A stretch of DNA of 64,000 bases, from positions 293,681-357,680 of the forward strand of contig NZ_WPZL01000003.1 in assembly GCF_013031245.1 (NCBI RefSeq). The letters run 5' to 3'. The stretch is from Ruegeria lacuscaerulensis (GTDB lineage Bacteria > Pseudomonadota > Alphaproteobacteria > Rhodobacterales > Rhodobacteraceae). A program made the translations under genes and the position numbers. Position 1 is the first letter of the stretch, and each line of letters begins with the position of its first letter. This document shows, in pieces, positions 49,813 through 58,248 of the stretch. The notes below the pieces were generated by a model. That model made no database searches. It saw only the letters and a list, made by a program, of their open reading frames with translations, and had not been told where the DNA came from.

Positions 49813-50029
49813 GATGAATAGAGAACCAGCGCCGTAATTTGCCGGGCATAATCGACAGAATCGCCAGCCATTTGATAAGTGTGTTCGATGTGGCCGTATT
49901 GTCGTGGCCTCGCGCCATACGACATTAGTTTATTTTGACCGTTATTGGACCGTATCTGAACCAGCTATTCGACAGGTGTCACCCATCAGCGCGCATTAGC
50001 CACACAAGGCGTTGAAAATAATTACTTTT

Positions 50030-50037
50030 GCAGGATG
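50030..50037 (-). promoter_or_regulatory. Candidate relaxase nick site upstream of mobC (weaker of two)
   Basis: The minus strand reads CATCCTGC, matching the MOBP-type nick consensus YATCCTGY, 106 bases upstream of mobC. A loose inverted repeat (CTCGAA ... TTCGAG, about 50,049-50,081) lies on its 5' side. Position suits an oriT but the eight-base match can occur by chance. Confidence 0.3.
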
Positions 50038-50039
50038 GT

Positions 50040-50162
50040 ATGGCGCGCCTCGAAGGAGAAAGTTCGAACACTCTTTTCGAGACGCTTGAGGAATGGGAAC
50101 GGCATCTCACGCAACTAGACCTTGATGGTCGGAGGTGCGTCGATGAAGTATCCAGACAATGA
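50040..50162 (+). CDS. Possible 40-residue small protein overlapping mobC start
   Basis: ATG 50040 to TGA 50160. The product is acidic and helical (SSNTLFETLEEWERHL, then QLDLDGRRCVDEV), looks protein-like, and ends 20 bases inside mobC in another frame, which would couple the two. CAGGA precedes it closely. No family known. Confidence 0.35.
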   Translation: MARLEGESSNTLFETLEEWERHLTQLDLDGRRCVDEVSRQ

Positions 50163-50601
50163 AATCAAAAACTTAAATAACCCTGAGCCCAAAAAGGAGC
50201 GTGAACCGACCTTTCCGGTGCCGTTTTCGCTGCGGCTAAGCTTTGAGGAGCGTGCGCAGCTAGAAAACGAGGCGGCTGGGATTCCGGTCGGTGCGTATAT
50301 CAGGCAAAGACTGTTCCGCGACAAGGAGACCCCGCGCAAGAGGCGCGGCAAGTCTCCGGTGAAGGATCATGTCGCGCTTGGCCGTGTGCTTGGGGCGCTC
50401 GGCCAGTCGCGGATTTCCAATAATCTAAACCAGCTTGCCAAGGCCGTGAATACCGGCTCGCTACCCGTCACGCAGGAAACCGAGGACGCGATCAAGCAGG
50501 CTTGCGATGATGTCAAAGCCATGCGGCAAGACTTGCTGCTGGCGCTTGGTGTCTGCAATTCGGGTTCAGGTTCGAAAACTGGACCGAGCCTGACACCATG
50601 A
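50143..50601 (+). CDS. mobC: MobC-type relaxosome protein
   Basis: 152 residues from ATG 50143 (GGAGG upstream). A ribbon-helix-helix-like start (PFSLRLSFEERAQLENEA) and the MobC signature GQSRISNNLNQLAKAVNTG are present. MobC helps the relaxase open DNA at oriT. It overlaps the relaxase gene by four bases. Confidence 0.88.
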   Translation: MKYPDNEIKNLNNPEPKKEREPTFPVPFSLRLSFEERAQLENEAAGIPVGAYIRQRLFRDKETPRKRRGKSPVKDHVALGRVLGALGQSRISNNLNQLAKAVNTGSLPVTQETEDAIKQACDDVKAMRQDLLLALGVCNSGSGSKTGPSLTP

Positions 50602-51884
50602 TCCTGCAAGCCAAGGAACGCGGTGATGGTCCGCAGCTCGCCAGATACCTTCTCGCCATGCGGGACAATGATCATGTCGAGTTGCATGAAGTGCGCGGTT
50701 TTATCGGCGATGATCTTCTGGATGCATTTCATGAGACGGATGCGATTGCCAAAGGGACGCGGTGCGAGAACTATCTGTTTTCGATGAGCCTGAACCCGCC
50801 GCAAGGCGAACAGGTATCGACGGAATCCTTTGAAAATGCAGCGAATGAGATCGAGCAAAAGCTGGGACTCGAGGGTCAGCCCCGCGCGATTGTCTTTCAT
50901 GAAAAAGACGGGCGGAGGCATGCTCATTGTGTTTGGTCGCGCATTGATGCTGAGTCGATGACCGCAATCAACCTGCCGTTCTATAAGCGCAAGCTCATCG
51001 AGCAATCACGGAAGCTGTTTCTTGAGCATGGCTGGGACATGCCGGAAGGCTTTCAGCACTGGACGCTGCGTGATCCTCTGAACTTCAACCGCGCTGAATG
51101 GCAACAAGCCAAGCGCGTCAAGCTTGATCCGCGCGAGCTCAAGGCGCTGTTCAGAAATTGCTGGGAGTCAACCGATTCAAAATCTGCGCTGCAAAACGCC
51201 TTGCAGGAACGCGGCTTCTGGCTGGCTCAAGGTGATCGGAAGGCTTTTGTCGCCATCGACTACCGTGGAGAAATCTATTCGCTCTCCAAATGGTCTAGTG
51301 TCCGCGTCAAGGATGTGAAGGCACGCCTTGGCGATCCGAAAGACTTGCCGTCTGTCGAACAGATCAAAACCCGTATCGGCGAGCGTATGACGGGGGCGCT
51401 ATCGCGCTTTGTCAAAGACATGGAAGCGGATGCGCGGCGACGCTCGGCAAGCCTTGAGTTCAGGCGAAGCGAAATGGCTGGTCGGCATCGCGAAGAGCGA
51501 AAGGCGCTCAAGGCCGCGCTGGAAAAGCGCTGGATTGCAGAAACCAAGGCCCGCGCTGCCCGCTTGCCGCGCGGCATGAAAGGCATCTGGCACAGGATCA
51601 CGGGGCGTTATTCCGAGATCAAGCGGCGGAACGAGCGCGAATCCTGGGACGCCCATCGGCGCGATCAGGCAGAAACCGACCGCTTGATCCTGCGGCAGCT
51701 TGAGGACCGGCGTGTGCTGCAAATCGAGATCAGGGAACACCGCAAGCAGGAGCAAGAAGAACTACTGGACCTGCGGGCCGATATCGCGCGTTACCAAGAC
51801 CTCAGTGAGGAGCGCGAGGCCGAACCATCGCGAGACAAAGACAGAGGGCGCAAACGAAACCGTCCGCACCGCCCAAGACGATAG
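50598..51884 (+). CDS. Relaxase/mobilisation nuclease (MOBP-like)
   Basis: 428 residues. The N-terminus GDGPQLARYLLAMRD places a tyrosine (Y17) where MOBP relaxases carry their nucleophile; the metal-binding motif is HEKDGRRHAHCVWSRID (about residues 99-115). The C-terminal half is long, charged and helical. It likely nicks the element's oriT. No type IV secretion genes are visible, so the element would be mobilised by a helper. Confidence 0.87.
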   Translation: MILQAKERGDGPQLARYLLAMRDNDHVELHEVRGFIGDDLLDAFHETDAIAKGTRCENYLFSMSLNPPQGEQVSTESFENAANEIEQKLGLEGQPRAIVFHEKDGRRHAHCVWSRIDAESMTAINLPFYKRKLIEQSRKLFLEHGWDMPEGFQHWTLRDPLNFNRAEWQQAKRVKLDPRELKALFRNCWESTDSKSALQNALQERGFWLAQGDRKAFVAIDYRGEIYSLSKWSSVRVKDVKARLGDPKDLPSVEQIKTRIGERMTGALSRFVKDMEADARRRSASLEFRRSEMAGRHREERKALKAALEKRWIAETKARAARLPRGMKGIWHRITGRYSEIKRRNERESWDAHRRDQAETDRLILRQLEDRRVLQIEIREHRKQEQEELLDLRADIARYQDLSEEREAEPSRDKDRGRKRNRPHRPRR

Positions 51885-51892
51885 GAGAAAAA

Positions 51893-52165
51893 ATGACCGA
51901 GCCACTATGCACCCTGTATGTTCCCGTTCGGGTTCTGGCGCTTTACGAAGCCATTGAAGCGCTCAAGAAGCCGGACACGGAAGACCATGTACGAAAAAGT
52001 GCGGAAATCGTTGCGCATAACGCAACCGAAGACGAGCACTACGATGCCTGGTGCTACATGCATTTGCACGAGAATCAGGACTTGATGGGTCCTGTGCGGA
52101 CCATCGCCATCGACGATCCAGCCGTGAAACGTATGGAAACAGTCTATTCCTCGGAAGTAATCTGA
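51893..52165 (+). CDS. Small element protein, unknown
   Basis: 90 residues, 8 bases after the relaxase, with AGGAGAAAAA upstream. It starts TEPLCTLYVPVRVLALYEAI and contains HENQDLMGPVRTIAIDDPAV. No known domain. Probably cotranscribed with mobCA. Confidence 0.6.
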   Translation: MTEPLCTLYVPVRVLALYEAIEALKKPDTEDHVRKSAEIVAHNATEDEHYDAWCYMHLHENQDLMGPVRTIAIDDPAVKRMETVYSSEVI

Positions 52166-52220
52166 ACGGTCTTGGCGCGGTGTCAATAAATTGGGGCGCT
52201 ATGCGCGCCCCTTTTGCGTT

Positions 52221-52448
52221 TCAGCGATTTTGGCCGCTTTCCGGTTCGTCAAGCGGTTGGCGCAGAACGATGCGGCCATTGATCGGGACGACTTCGAGTT
52301 GGAGCGTGTAGCCTTTGTCGTCCTTGTGCCGCCATGCCGCGCCGACTTTGTTCCAGAACGATTTCTCGCCTTTGTCTATAACGTGCCAGGCCAAAAAGTC
52401 GGGCGCGTTGGGTTGCGGGGATTCAGGTTTTGAGTTGTTGCGTGCCAT
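52221..52448 (-). CDS. Small conserved element protein
   Basis: 75 residues. FWNKVGAAWRHKDDKGYTLQ and LEVVPINGRIVLRQP form a small beta-sheet domain often found near relaxase genes in alphaproteobacterial elements and similar in layout to DUF736-like proteins. AAGGAGAACC precedes ATG 52448. Function unknown. Confidence 0.7.
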   Translation of the reverse strand: MARNNSKPESPQPNAPDFLAWHVIDKGEKSFWNKVGAAWRHKDDKGYTLQLEVVPINGRIVLRQPLDEPESGQNR

Positions 52449-52880
52449 GATGGTTCTCCTTGGTTTGTGGTTGGCTCGTTACGCCATTCCGCAAGACCGG
52501 ACGGAGTAGGTTCAGGCGTCATATCCCACACGGTCCGCTGCTCGCTGCGGAGTGGTGCGGGCAGGATATTGAGGGCTGGCCGCGTTCGGTCAGGAATTCA
52601 GGCAAAAGAAACGAGACGTATCGCAAGCCAAGCATGATCCTTTGCATGCAATGCGTTGATCTATGATCCCGTAATCCGTGCGCCGCTCTTTTCCGCAGGC
52701 GTCCGGCCACAGGTCTTCAAGTCATCAGTTCTGGCAGAAAGGCCCGTGCAAACGGACAAGGCGATGAATGCCTGCTCCACGATGTTGCGCCCGCGAGGGT
52801 GTCCTATAAGGCCGCTTTCTACGCCTCCCGATTCCGAGAAGAGCCGGATGGACCGGTTCGAAACGGAAAAGGAGGATCGC
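52449..52880. other. Noncoding region with candidate oriT
   Basis: 432 bases between opposite small genes. It holds the TATCCTGCCCG nick-like sequence (minus strand, 52,558-52,568), a nearby inverted repeat TCCGC/GCGGA (about 52,534-52,551), and otherwise no coding signal. The location between the mob genes and toxin-antitoxin genes fits a transfer origin. Confidence 0.45.
52558..52568 (-). promoter_or_regulatory. Candidate oriT nick site (IncP-like)
   Basis: Minus-strand TATCCTGCCCG matches both the MOBP consensus YATCCTGY and the longer RP4 nick-region core TATCCTGCCCG. The predicted cut is after TATCCTG, between 52,562 and 52,561. It lies 0.7 kb downstream of the relaxase gene. Confidence 0.5.
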
Positions 52881-53075
52881 ATGATCACGTTTATCACAAT
52901 GCACGAATTGCAAAGCCTGACGGATCAGGAGCTTGGCGAGCTGTACCAGCTTTTTACGCTGCTGCTTTCTGAAACTGAGCCGCACACGCCGGATCACCGC
53001 CGCATTCGGGCAACGCTTGAGAATATCCGCAACTTGCTTGGGCAACCACGGCAACGGTGCATCCGCCGCCCTTGA
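52881..53075 (+). CDS. Small element protein, unknown
   Basis: 64 residues from ATG 52881 with AGGAGG just upstream. MHELQSLTDQELGELYQLFT and RRIRATLENIRNLL form two helices; similar short proteins accompany mob genes in this type of element. The frame extends further upstream but the ribosome site fixes this start. Function unknown. Confidence 0.65.
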   Translation: MITFITMHELQSLTDQELGELYQLFTLLLSETEPHTPDHRRIRATLENIRNLLGQPRQRCIRRP

Positions 53076-53087
53076 TACTGAGCGAAA

Positions 53088-54005
53088 TTATCCCTCGCGG
53101 CCAAGCGATTGCTCAAGTAATGCAACCAGCTCAGCGCGGCGTTCCGGCGGCAGGGAGTCGAGATTTCGTTGCCGCCATTTGACGGCGGGTAATTCGCTGG
53201 CATGCGGGGTTCTGATCAATGACCAATCCGGCTCTCCGTGCTCAAAACGGATCAGAAATTTCCGATGTTTGTCTGGCATGTTGCCGATCAGATCAGCGAT
53301 CAAGTTTTGCTGCGTCTGAATGAGGTCTTCGATGCCAACGGCGGTTTCTGTCATGCCGTCGAAACCGTCCCTGAATTCATCGGCAAGGTCTTTGACGCGG
53401 CCAGACAGCACCTCTCCCATTGGGCGGTTGTGGCTGAGAAGATAAACAAGGAAAGCTTCGCGCAGCGCGTCGGTCAGCCCCTCATTGGAAAACAGATCGC
53501 GAACGTCGAACAAGTCTCGCGGATGCTGGCGGTCTAGGGCGGCGACGAGCTTGCCCGCATAGAGGTCTTCGAAGGACACAACGGCGATTTCCGCATACCC
53601 GAAAGCGTCTTCGACGGCCTCGGTCACGGGTTGGACGCTTGGTTCTTTGACAACACCGCGTAGCACGGGTGAGACTTCAATCTTGACCTGCGTGCGTTCC
53701 GCCGAAACCACCAAACGCAAAACAGTGCCTTCGCTGACGCTCTGTGTTGTTCGCGATCCTGGGATTTCAGCGAGTATGGTGGCCTCGATCCATTTCATTG
53801 CCGCGTCAATTCCGGCAAGCGCTTCCGGTCTTGCGTGCATTGGCAGATACATCAGGTCGATATCCACGGAGAGGCGCGGCAGATTGCGAACAAACAGGTT
53901 GATTGCCGTGCCGCCTTTGAGCGCAAAACAATCTTCGCGCGCCGCAATCGGCAGAAGGCGCATCAGCAAGCGGACTTGATGTTCGTAGTGTTCACGAAAG
54001 GCCAT
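53088..54005 (-). CDS. abiEii: AbiEii-type nucleotidyltransferase toxin
   Basis: 305 residues. The nucleotidyltransferase core has FALKGGTAINLFVRNLPRLS and the metal-binding VDIDLMY, with VSFEDLYAGKLVAALDRQHP and RDLFDVRDL further on, all features of AbiEii/MenT toxins (type IV toxin-antitoxin). It follows the antitoxin with a 14-base overlap. AbiE systems block phage by abortive infection and stabilise mobile elements. Confidence 0.92.
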   Translation of the reverse strand: MAFREHYEHQVRLLMRLLPIAAREDCFALKGGTAINLFVRNLPRLSVDIDLMYLPMHARPEALAGIDAAMKWIEATILAEIPGSRTTQSVSEGTVLRLVVSAERTQVKIEVSPVLRGVVKEPSVQPVTEAVEDAFGYAEIAVVSFEDLYAGKLVAALDRQHPRDLFDVRDLFSNEGLTDALREAFLVYLLSHNRPMGEVLSGRVKDLADEFRDGFDGMTETAVGIEDLIQTQQNLIADLIGNMPDKHRKFLIRFEHGEPDWSLIRTPHASELPAVKWRQRNLDSLPPERRAELVALLEQSLGREG

Positions 54006-54843
54006 CGAGGTCCTCCGGAACGGTGATCAGATAGGCTGGATCAAGTCGCCCGCCTTTCACGAGCATCCGCTTGCCCTTGCCAAGATCAACGGCGTCTTTG
54101 TCGAGCCGCTTTAGCCACGCATGGTCGTGACGGTCGGCAAAGTAGAAGAAAAGGCGCTTGACCTTGATGCTGGCGCAGTCGGTCAGAAGTTTTTGCAAGC
54201 GGCGCGGGCTAAAGTTTGCGGCCCCCTGCATGAACATATCGGCCTGATGAAAACTCTCGTTGCTTGGCAACTCGTCCAGCATTTCCAGATAGGCTCGCTC
54301 TGGTCTCGATAGGGTCAGCGGCCAGTCCCATTGTCCCCATGCCAATGTACCCAAGCTTCCGCCCTGAAAACGTTCAAGATCACGCCCCGTTCCTTTGGAG
54401 ATATCCCACGCGAGGTTTCCCAGCCCGAGGGTGATCGGTTGGTTTCGAAACAGGGTTTCGCTGTTGTGATAGACGAAGCGTTGCGGAAGGCTCAGCTTGT
54501 TGAGCCAGCTTGGCGGCTTGTCAGGGCCGTATAGATGGGTCGTTTTGGTTTCATGCACGAGGTAGTGGGCGAAGCCTTGAAGCTCTAACGCTGTTCGGCC
54601 TCCAACTACGAGTGGCACTGCGAGCAGAGTTTGGAGTGATATCACGACCTGCTGCCAACTGAGCGAGCCGCGTGGACGACGGTAAACACCGCGTGCGGCC
54701 TGCTCCAACCATCCGTTTTTGACGTAGTATGAACGTAGATTGCTGGCGATATTGCGCTTCTCAAGCCATGCAGCATCGACCACCAACCCTTCGGGCAGGT
54801 CTTTCTCCAATCGGTTTAGGTGTGACGATCTTTGCTCACTCAT
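53992..54843 (-). CDS. abiEi: AbiEi-type antitoxin
   Basis: 283 residues. An N-terminal winged helix (SNLRSYYVKNGWLEQAARGV, then YRRPRG) binds DNA; the C-terminal part carries LLAVPLVVGGRTALELQG and NFSPRRLQKLLTDCASIKVK, typical of AbiEi. It represses its own promoter and neutralises AbiEii. The -10 element ends seven bases before ATG 54843, so the transcript may be leaderless. Confidence 0.9.
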   Translation of the reverse strand: MSEQRSSHLNRLEKDLPEGLVVDAAWLEKRNIASNLRSYYVKNGWLEQAARGVYRRPRGSLSWQQVVISLQTLLAVPLVVGGRTALELQGFAHYLVHETKTTHLYGPDKPPSWLNKLSLPQRFVYHNSETLFRNQPITLGLGNLAWDISKGTGRDLERFQGGSLGTLAWGQWDWPLTLSRPERAYLEMLDELPSNESFHQADMFMQGAANFSPRRLQKLLTDCASIKVKRLFFYFADRHDHAWLKRLDKDAVDLGKGKRMLVKGGRLDPAYLITVPEDLDGLS

Positions 54844-54844
54844 A

Positions 54845-54905
54845 TTGAGTATTTTACATGAAGTTCAAACCGGTAGCAAGTTTGATATTTCCAATATTTA
54901 CTCAA
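54845..54905 (-). promoter_or_regulatory. abiE promoter and operator
   Basis: Minus-strand TTGCTA (54879-54874), 17 bases, TAAAAT (54856-54851). Two nested inverted repeats surround it: TTGAGTA / TACTCAA (54,845-54,851 and 54,899-54,905) and TCAAAC / GTTTGA around the -35/-10 spacer. This matches AbiEi autoregulation by paired inverted repeats. Confidence 0.6.
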
Positions 54906-55003
54906 CCATACTGACGATAACGCACACTCCTCAAACCAAGCTTGCGCCCGCCTTGTGAGAAGCCAACGCGGCTGGCCGAAGTGCCAGCCGAAAATTTTTC
55001 CCC

Positions 55004-55264
55004 TCAAAATAGCGATAACTGCGCTCCCTTCCAGCGGGTGCGATTGGCTTCATGATCCAGCCATGCGGTAACGAAGGCGACCGCGCCGCCGTGCTGTTCG
55101 ACATGGCCAAGCGGCAGAAAATTGGAGCGGTAGCCGGTTTCTGTGACGGGCAGCGGTGTCTTGTTTTCGGTGCGCAATTCGACGTGATCGGTCATCCCGA
55201 ATTCTTCCGGTTTATAGGTGATTTCGACCGCGATGCCGCGCCAAATTATGTTGTGTTTTTCCAT
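55004..55264 (-). CDS. Small element protein, unknown
   Basis: 86 residues. IIWRGIAVEITYKPEEFGMT and LPVTETGYRSNFLPLG are seen, features of short proteins that accompany ArdC in integrative elements. AAGGAATTACACC precedes ATG 55264. It lies 48 bases after the ArdC-like gene on the same strand. Function unknown. Confidence 0.65.
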   Translation of the reverse strand: MEKHNIIWRGIAVEITYKPEEFGMTDHVELRTENKTPLPVTETGYRSNFLPLGHVEQHGGAVAFVTAWLDHEANRTRWKGAQLSLF

Positions 55265-55312
55265 GGTGTAATTCCTTTCTTTGAAAATTGATGGGGGTGG
55301 CCGAGCCGCCGC

Positions 55313-56218
55313 TTACGCGGCGACTCCTTCCTGCTGCTCGGTTTCTTGCTCTTGGAAGCTGTGTAGGTAATCCGCTGCCTGCTGTGCGTGCGCTGCCGCG
55401 CTAAAGATTGCCCGCTTGTCATTCTTCAAGACTTTCAGCCAGCTCTGGATATACGCCGCGTGATCTGTTCCGGCTTCGGGCGTCAGGGACAGATCGGCAC
55501 AAAGGAAAGCTGCGCCAAGCTCGGCAACAAGTTCTTCTCTTGCATAACCTTCATCACCCCATTTTTTGCGTCCGAAGTCGCGATCAAGGCGGCTCTTGTG
55601 CTTTGTCCAGTGGGTCAATTCATGGGCAAGGGTCGCGTAGTAGCTTTCAGGGCTGCGGAAGCTCTCGAAATAAGGCATTTGCACATGATCTGTGCCGCCG
55701 CTGTAATGGGCAGAATTCCCGCCATGGCGAATATCTGCGCCTGTGGCTGCAAAGAAGGTTTCGGCGTGTTCGATCCGCTCGGCAGGATCAATCACGGGTT
55801 CTGGCTTGGCATAGAAATGCTCTGGCAGTCCTTCGATCTGCTCCACGTTGAACACGCTATAGCCTTTCATGAACGGGATTTTCCGTTCTTCTTCGCTGCC
55901 GTCGTCCTGTTCTTCTGTCTTGGTGATGGTGTTGGCATAAACGACCAGATTGCCGCGTTCGCCCTTGCGCACATGCGCCCCGAATTCCTTGGCTTGGCGG
56001 TAGGTCATCCAGAATGGGGAGAGATAGCCGCCTTCCATCGCCGCACCCCAGAGCATCAACACGTTGATGCCGTTATAGGGCATGCCGTTGTGACGGAGCG
56101 GCTTGATAATCCGCCCTTCCATGTTTCCGGCTGACCACGGCTTGAGCCATGTCAGTTCGCCTTGCTCAAGATCGGCAATGATCTTGTCTGTCACTTTTTG
56201 ATAAATGTCTTGTTTCAT
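55313..56218 (-). CDS. ArdC-like antirestriction protein (ssDNA-binding plus zincin)
   Basis: 301 residues from ATG 56218, preceded by GAGGAGGAAAAGACC. The N-terminal domain (ELTWLKPWSAG, YNGINVLMLW, FGAHVRKGERG) is the ArdC ssDNA-binding domain. The C-terminal metallopeptidase has YYATLAHELTHWTKHKSRLD with HELTH, and EELVAELGAAFLC. Such proteins protect incoming DNA from restriction during transfer. Confidence 0.9.
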   Translation of the reverse strand: MKQDIYQKVTDKIIADLEQGELTWLKPWSAGNMEGRIIKPLRHNGMPYNGINVLMLWGAAMEGGYLSPFWMTYRQAKEFGAHVRKGERGNLVVYANTITKTEEQDDGSEEERKIPFMKGYSVFNVEQIEGLPEHFYAKPEPVIDPAERIEHAETFFAATGADIRHGGNSAHYSGGTDHVQMPYFESFRSPESYYATLAHELTHWTKHKSRLDRDFGRKKWGDEGYAREELVAELGAAFLCADLSLTPEAGTDHAAYIQSWLKVLKNDKRAIFSAAAHAQQAADYLHSFQEQETEQQEGVAA

Positions 56219-56557
56219 TGGTCTTTTCCTCCTCTTTAAAAGCCGGTTGCGCATGCAACCGGACTAGGCCCGCGCCAATGAGCGGGGGGAGACCGTCAGG
56301 ACCGCAGACAGCGGAGGGGGATCACCCGCCCTGCACAAACGCAGAGCGGAAGGACGGGGATACCGCTGGCTGCGCCCGCAACCAATGTGAAGGGCTTGGT
56401 CTTGACGGAGGACGGGGTCGCAGACCCCAACAAAAGAAAGAACGTCAGCCCGTCAGGGCTGGCAATAAACGCGCAAGGGATGGACGCCGCTTGGCCGAGA
56501 CCGCCAAAGGCGGGCTCGGTTCACGACAGCCCGCCCCGCAGGGGTGCGCCGAGAAAC
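56219..56557. other. GC-rich structured noncoding region
   Basis: 339 bases without a convincing gene. Hairpins: CCGGTTGC-GCAT-GCAACCGG (about 56,241-56,260), GGGGTC-GCA-GACCCC (about 56,414-56,428), CAGCCC-GTCA-GGGCTG (about 56,447-56,462), and CCGCC-AAA-GGCGG (about 56,502-56,514). It lies between the ArdC leader side and the 3' end of the defence operon. Candidate noncoding RNA, replication or recombination site. Confidence 0.45.
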
Positions 56558-57415
56558 CTACCACAGGGCAATATCTGTGGAGTCCGGCTCAGAATCCGGC
56601 AGCAATACCTGAACAGGCATGGTCATGGGAGTATCAAGACCAATTACAAGGGCTTCTCCCTGTCCGAGTATTGGAAGGAAAGCTGCCGCTGAAGCATCGA
56701 GGCTACCGCAAGCTCGCTCTACGATCTGACGATCTTTCTCGTTTATCAGACGATGCACGATGAACATCCCCATCTGGCTTAAAACGTCCTCGGGGATGTC
56801 GCGAGGGCGCTGCGTCGATAGCACAGTCAGCAGACCATACTTCCGGCCTTCTTTGGCGATCAGGCCGAACGACTCCAGCCGAAATCGGTTATAGTCGTCG
56901 CCAACTGACTTGTTAAGAAACTGATGCGCTTCATCGAGCACGGTCAACACTGGCTGCGCTCGAAATGCGCCAGAGCGCGCTTTGGTCAGCAAATAGCGCC
57001 CGAAGCCGTTAGCCACCAGTTCGCGTGTATTGTGCTCAAAGGGTAGGTCTTCCATCGAAATTCGCAAGATGCTTTGATCTTCATTGGCGAGGAACTCGTC
57101 AAGCACTGCCGTAAGATCGTGTGCTCCAGCAGGCGCGAAAATACATGCCATCTCTCGCGAGGCAATTTGAACAGCGATACGACTGACGAGTGTTGTACAA
57201 TACCCCCGACTGTTCTGGTCGTAACCTCCCCAGCTATTGGCATTGCCACCGTGAGCGGTCGGCCAGACACATTCTTCATAAATTTGATCAGGTAGCTTTG
57301 TGATATCGTAGATAGCGCCAGGCTCCCGTATGCCCGCAGCGTGTTGAGCGAGCGCGGCGTTGAACGCGGCCTTCGCAGCGTTTGCCTTTAGTAGAAGTCC
57401 ATTGTTGTTTGCCAA
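56558..57415 (-). pseudogene. HerA ATPase, C-terminal half after an in-frame stop
   Basis: Same frame as the upstream half, separated by TAG (57,424-57,422) and two codons. A TTG at 57415 could start it but lacks a clear ribosome site. It holds Walker B LTVLDEAHQFL (about residues 157-167 of this half), LLTVLSTQRPRDIPEDVL and the late catalytic region GMFIVHRLINEKDRQIV of the HerA/FtsK group. Without the Walker A half it cannot be an ATPase. Confidence 0.82.
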
Positions 57416-57421
57416 TGCGGG

Positions 57422-58246
57422 CTACAACGCGAGAAGCTTCAAGCTAATCAGAGCTTCGCGAAGTTTCGGTGACTGTGATCCTCCGCTCGGTTGAAACATT
57501 GCGAAGAGATCACTTTCCGACAAATGGCGGTAAGGGAAAGAGACAAACTCTCGTTGATCATCGGCATCCACAGGTTCACCACCCAAGTAAACATGTCGCA
57601 CGCGCTCATTGAGCGTGTGAAATTCTCCGCTTGGATCGAACAGAATTGCTTTGCCGTGGTTACGCGCGACTTCTCCAAGCATGCGGGCAACGGTCCAACT
57701 CTTCCCACCGCCTGTTGTACCAAGCACAGCACAATGGCGTCCAAAAAGTGCGGACGGTGCGAAAGTGACGTGCGTGGTGGGTGATGAAGGCACATGCGCA
57801 AGGTCAACATGCCGATCCTGATCGCCGCGGCGATCTTCGATCGCATGCTTTACTAGGTCTGGATGTGCCGCGTAGGCGTACTGCCCGATACGCGGATGCT
57901 CGGGAACACCACGGACGGTCTCGCCGGAGGCCAATTCGATCGAGAGCAAAAGCTGCACGATACCGACGGGATTTACGGGCGTCTTCGCGTTTTCTCGTGA
58001 TGGCTCAACGGTCAGTCTCTCTCCCTCGGGCAGGCGTACCTGAGTTAAGCGGCCCAAGACCGCATGTGTCTCGCCTTCAATTAGAACGAACTCTCCAACT
58101 TCGCCCCTTCCGATACGATGCCCAGAATAGCTGGATGATGCGGCGGCATAACCATGAGGCAAATTTAAACGCACAGACGCGGGCTCGATTTGCGTGACGG
58201 ACCCCAAGTATCGCTTTGTCTCGAATGGCGCAGTCGGAAGTGACAT
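57422..58246 (-). pseudogene. HerA ATPase, N-terminal half ending at an in-frame stop
   Basis: About 274 residues from ATG 58246 (GTG 58252 overlaps the SIR2 stop and is an alternative). The N-terminal HAS-barrel (SVRLNLPHGYAAASSSYSGH) is followed by Walker A in CAVLGTTGGGKSWTVARML. It ends ...SLKLLAL at TAG. The joined protein would be ~560 residues, normal for HerA. A single C-to-T change of CAG (Gln) or similar would explain the stop. Confidence 0.82.
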
Positions 58247-58248
58247 GA

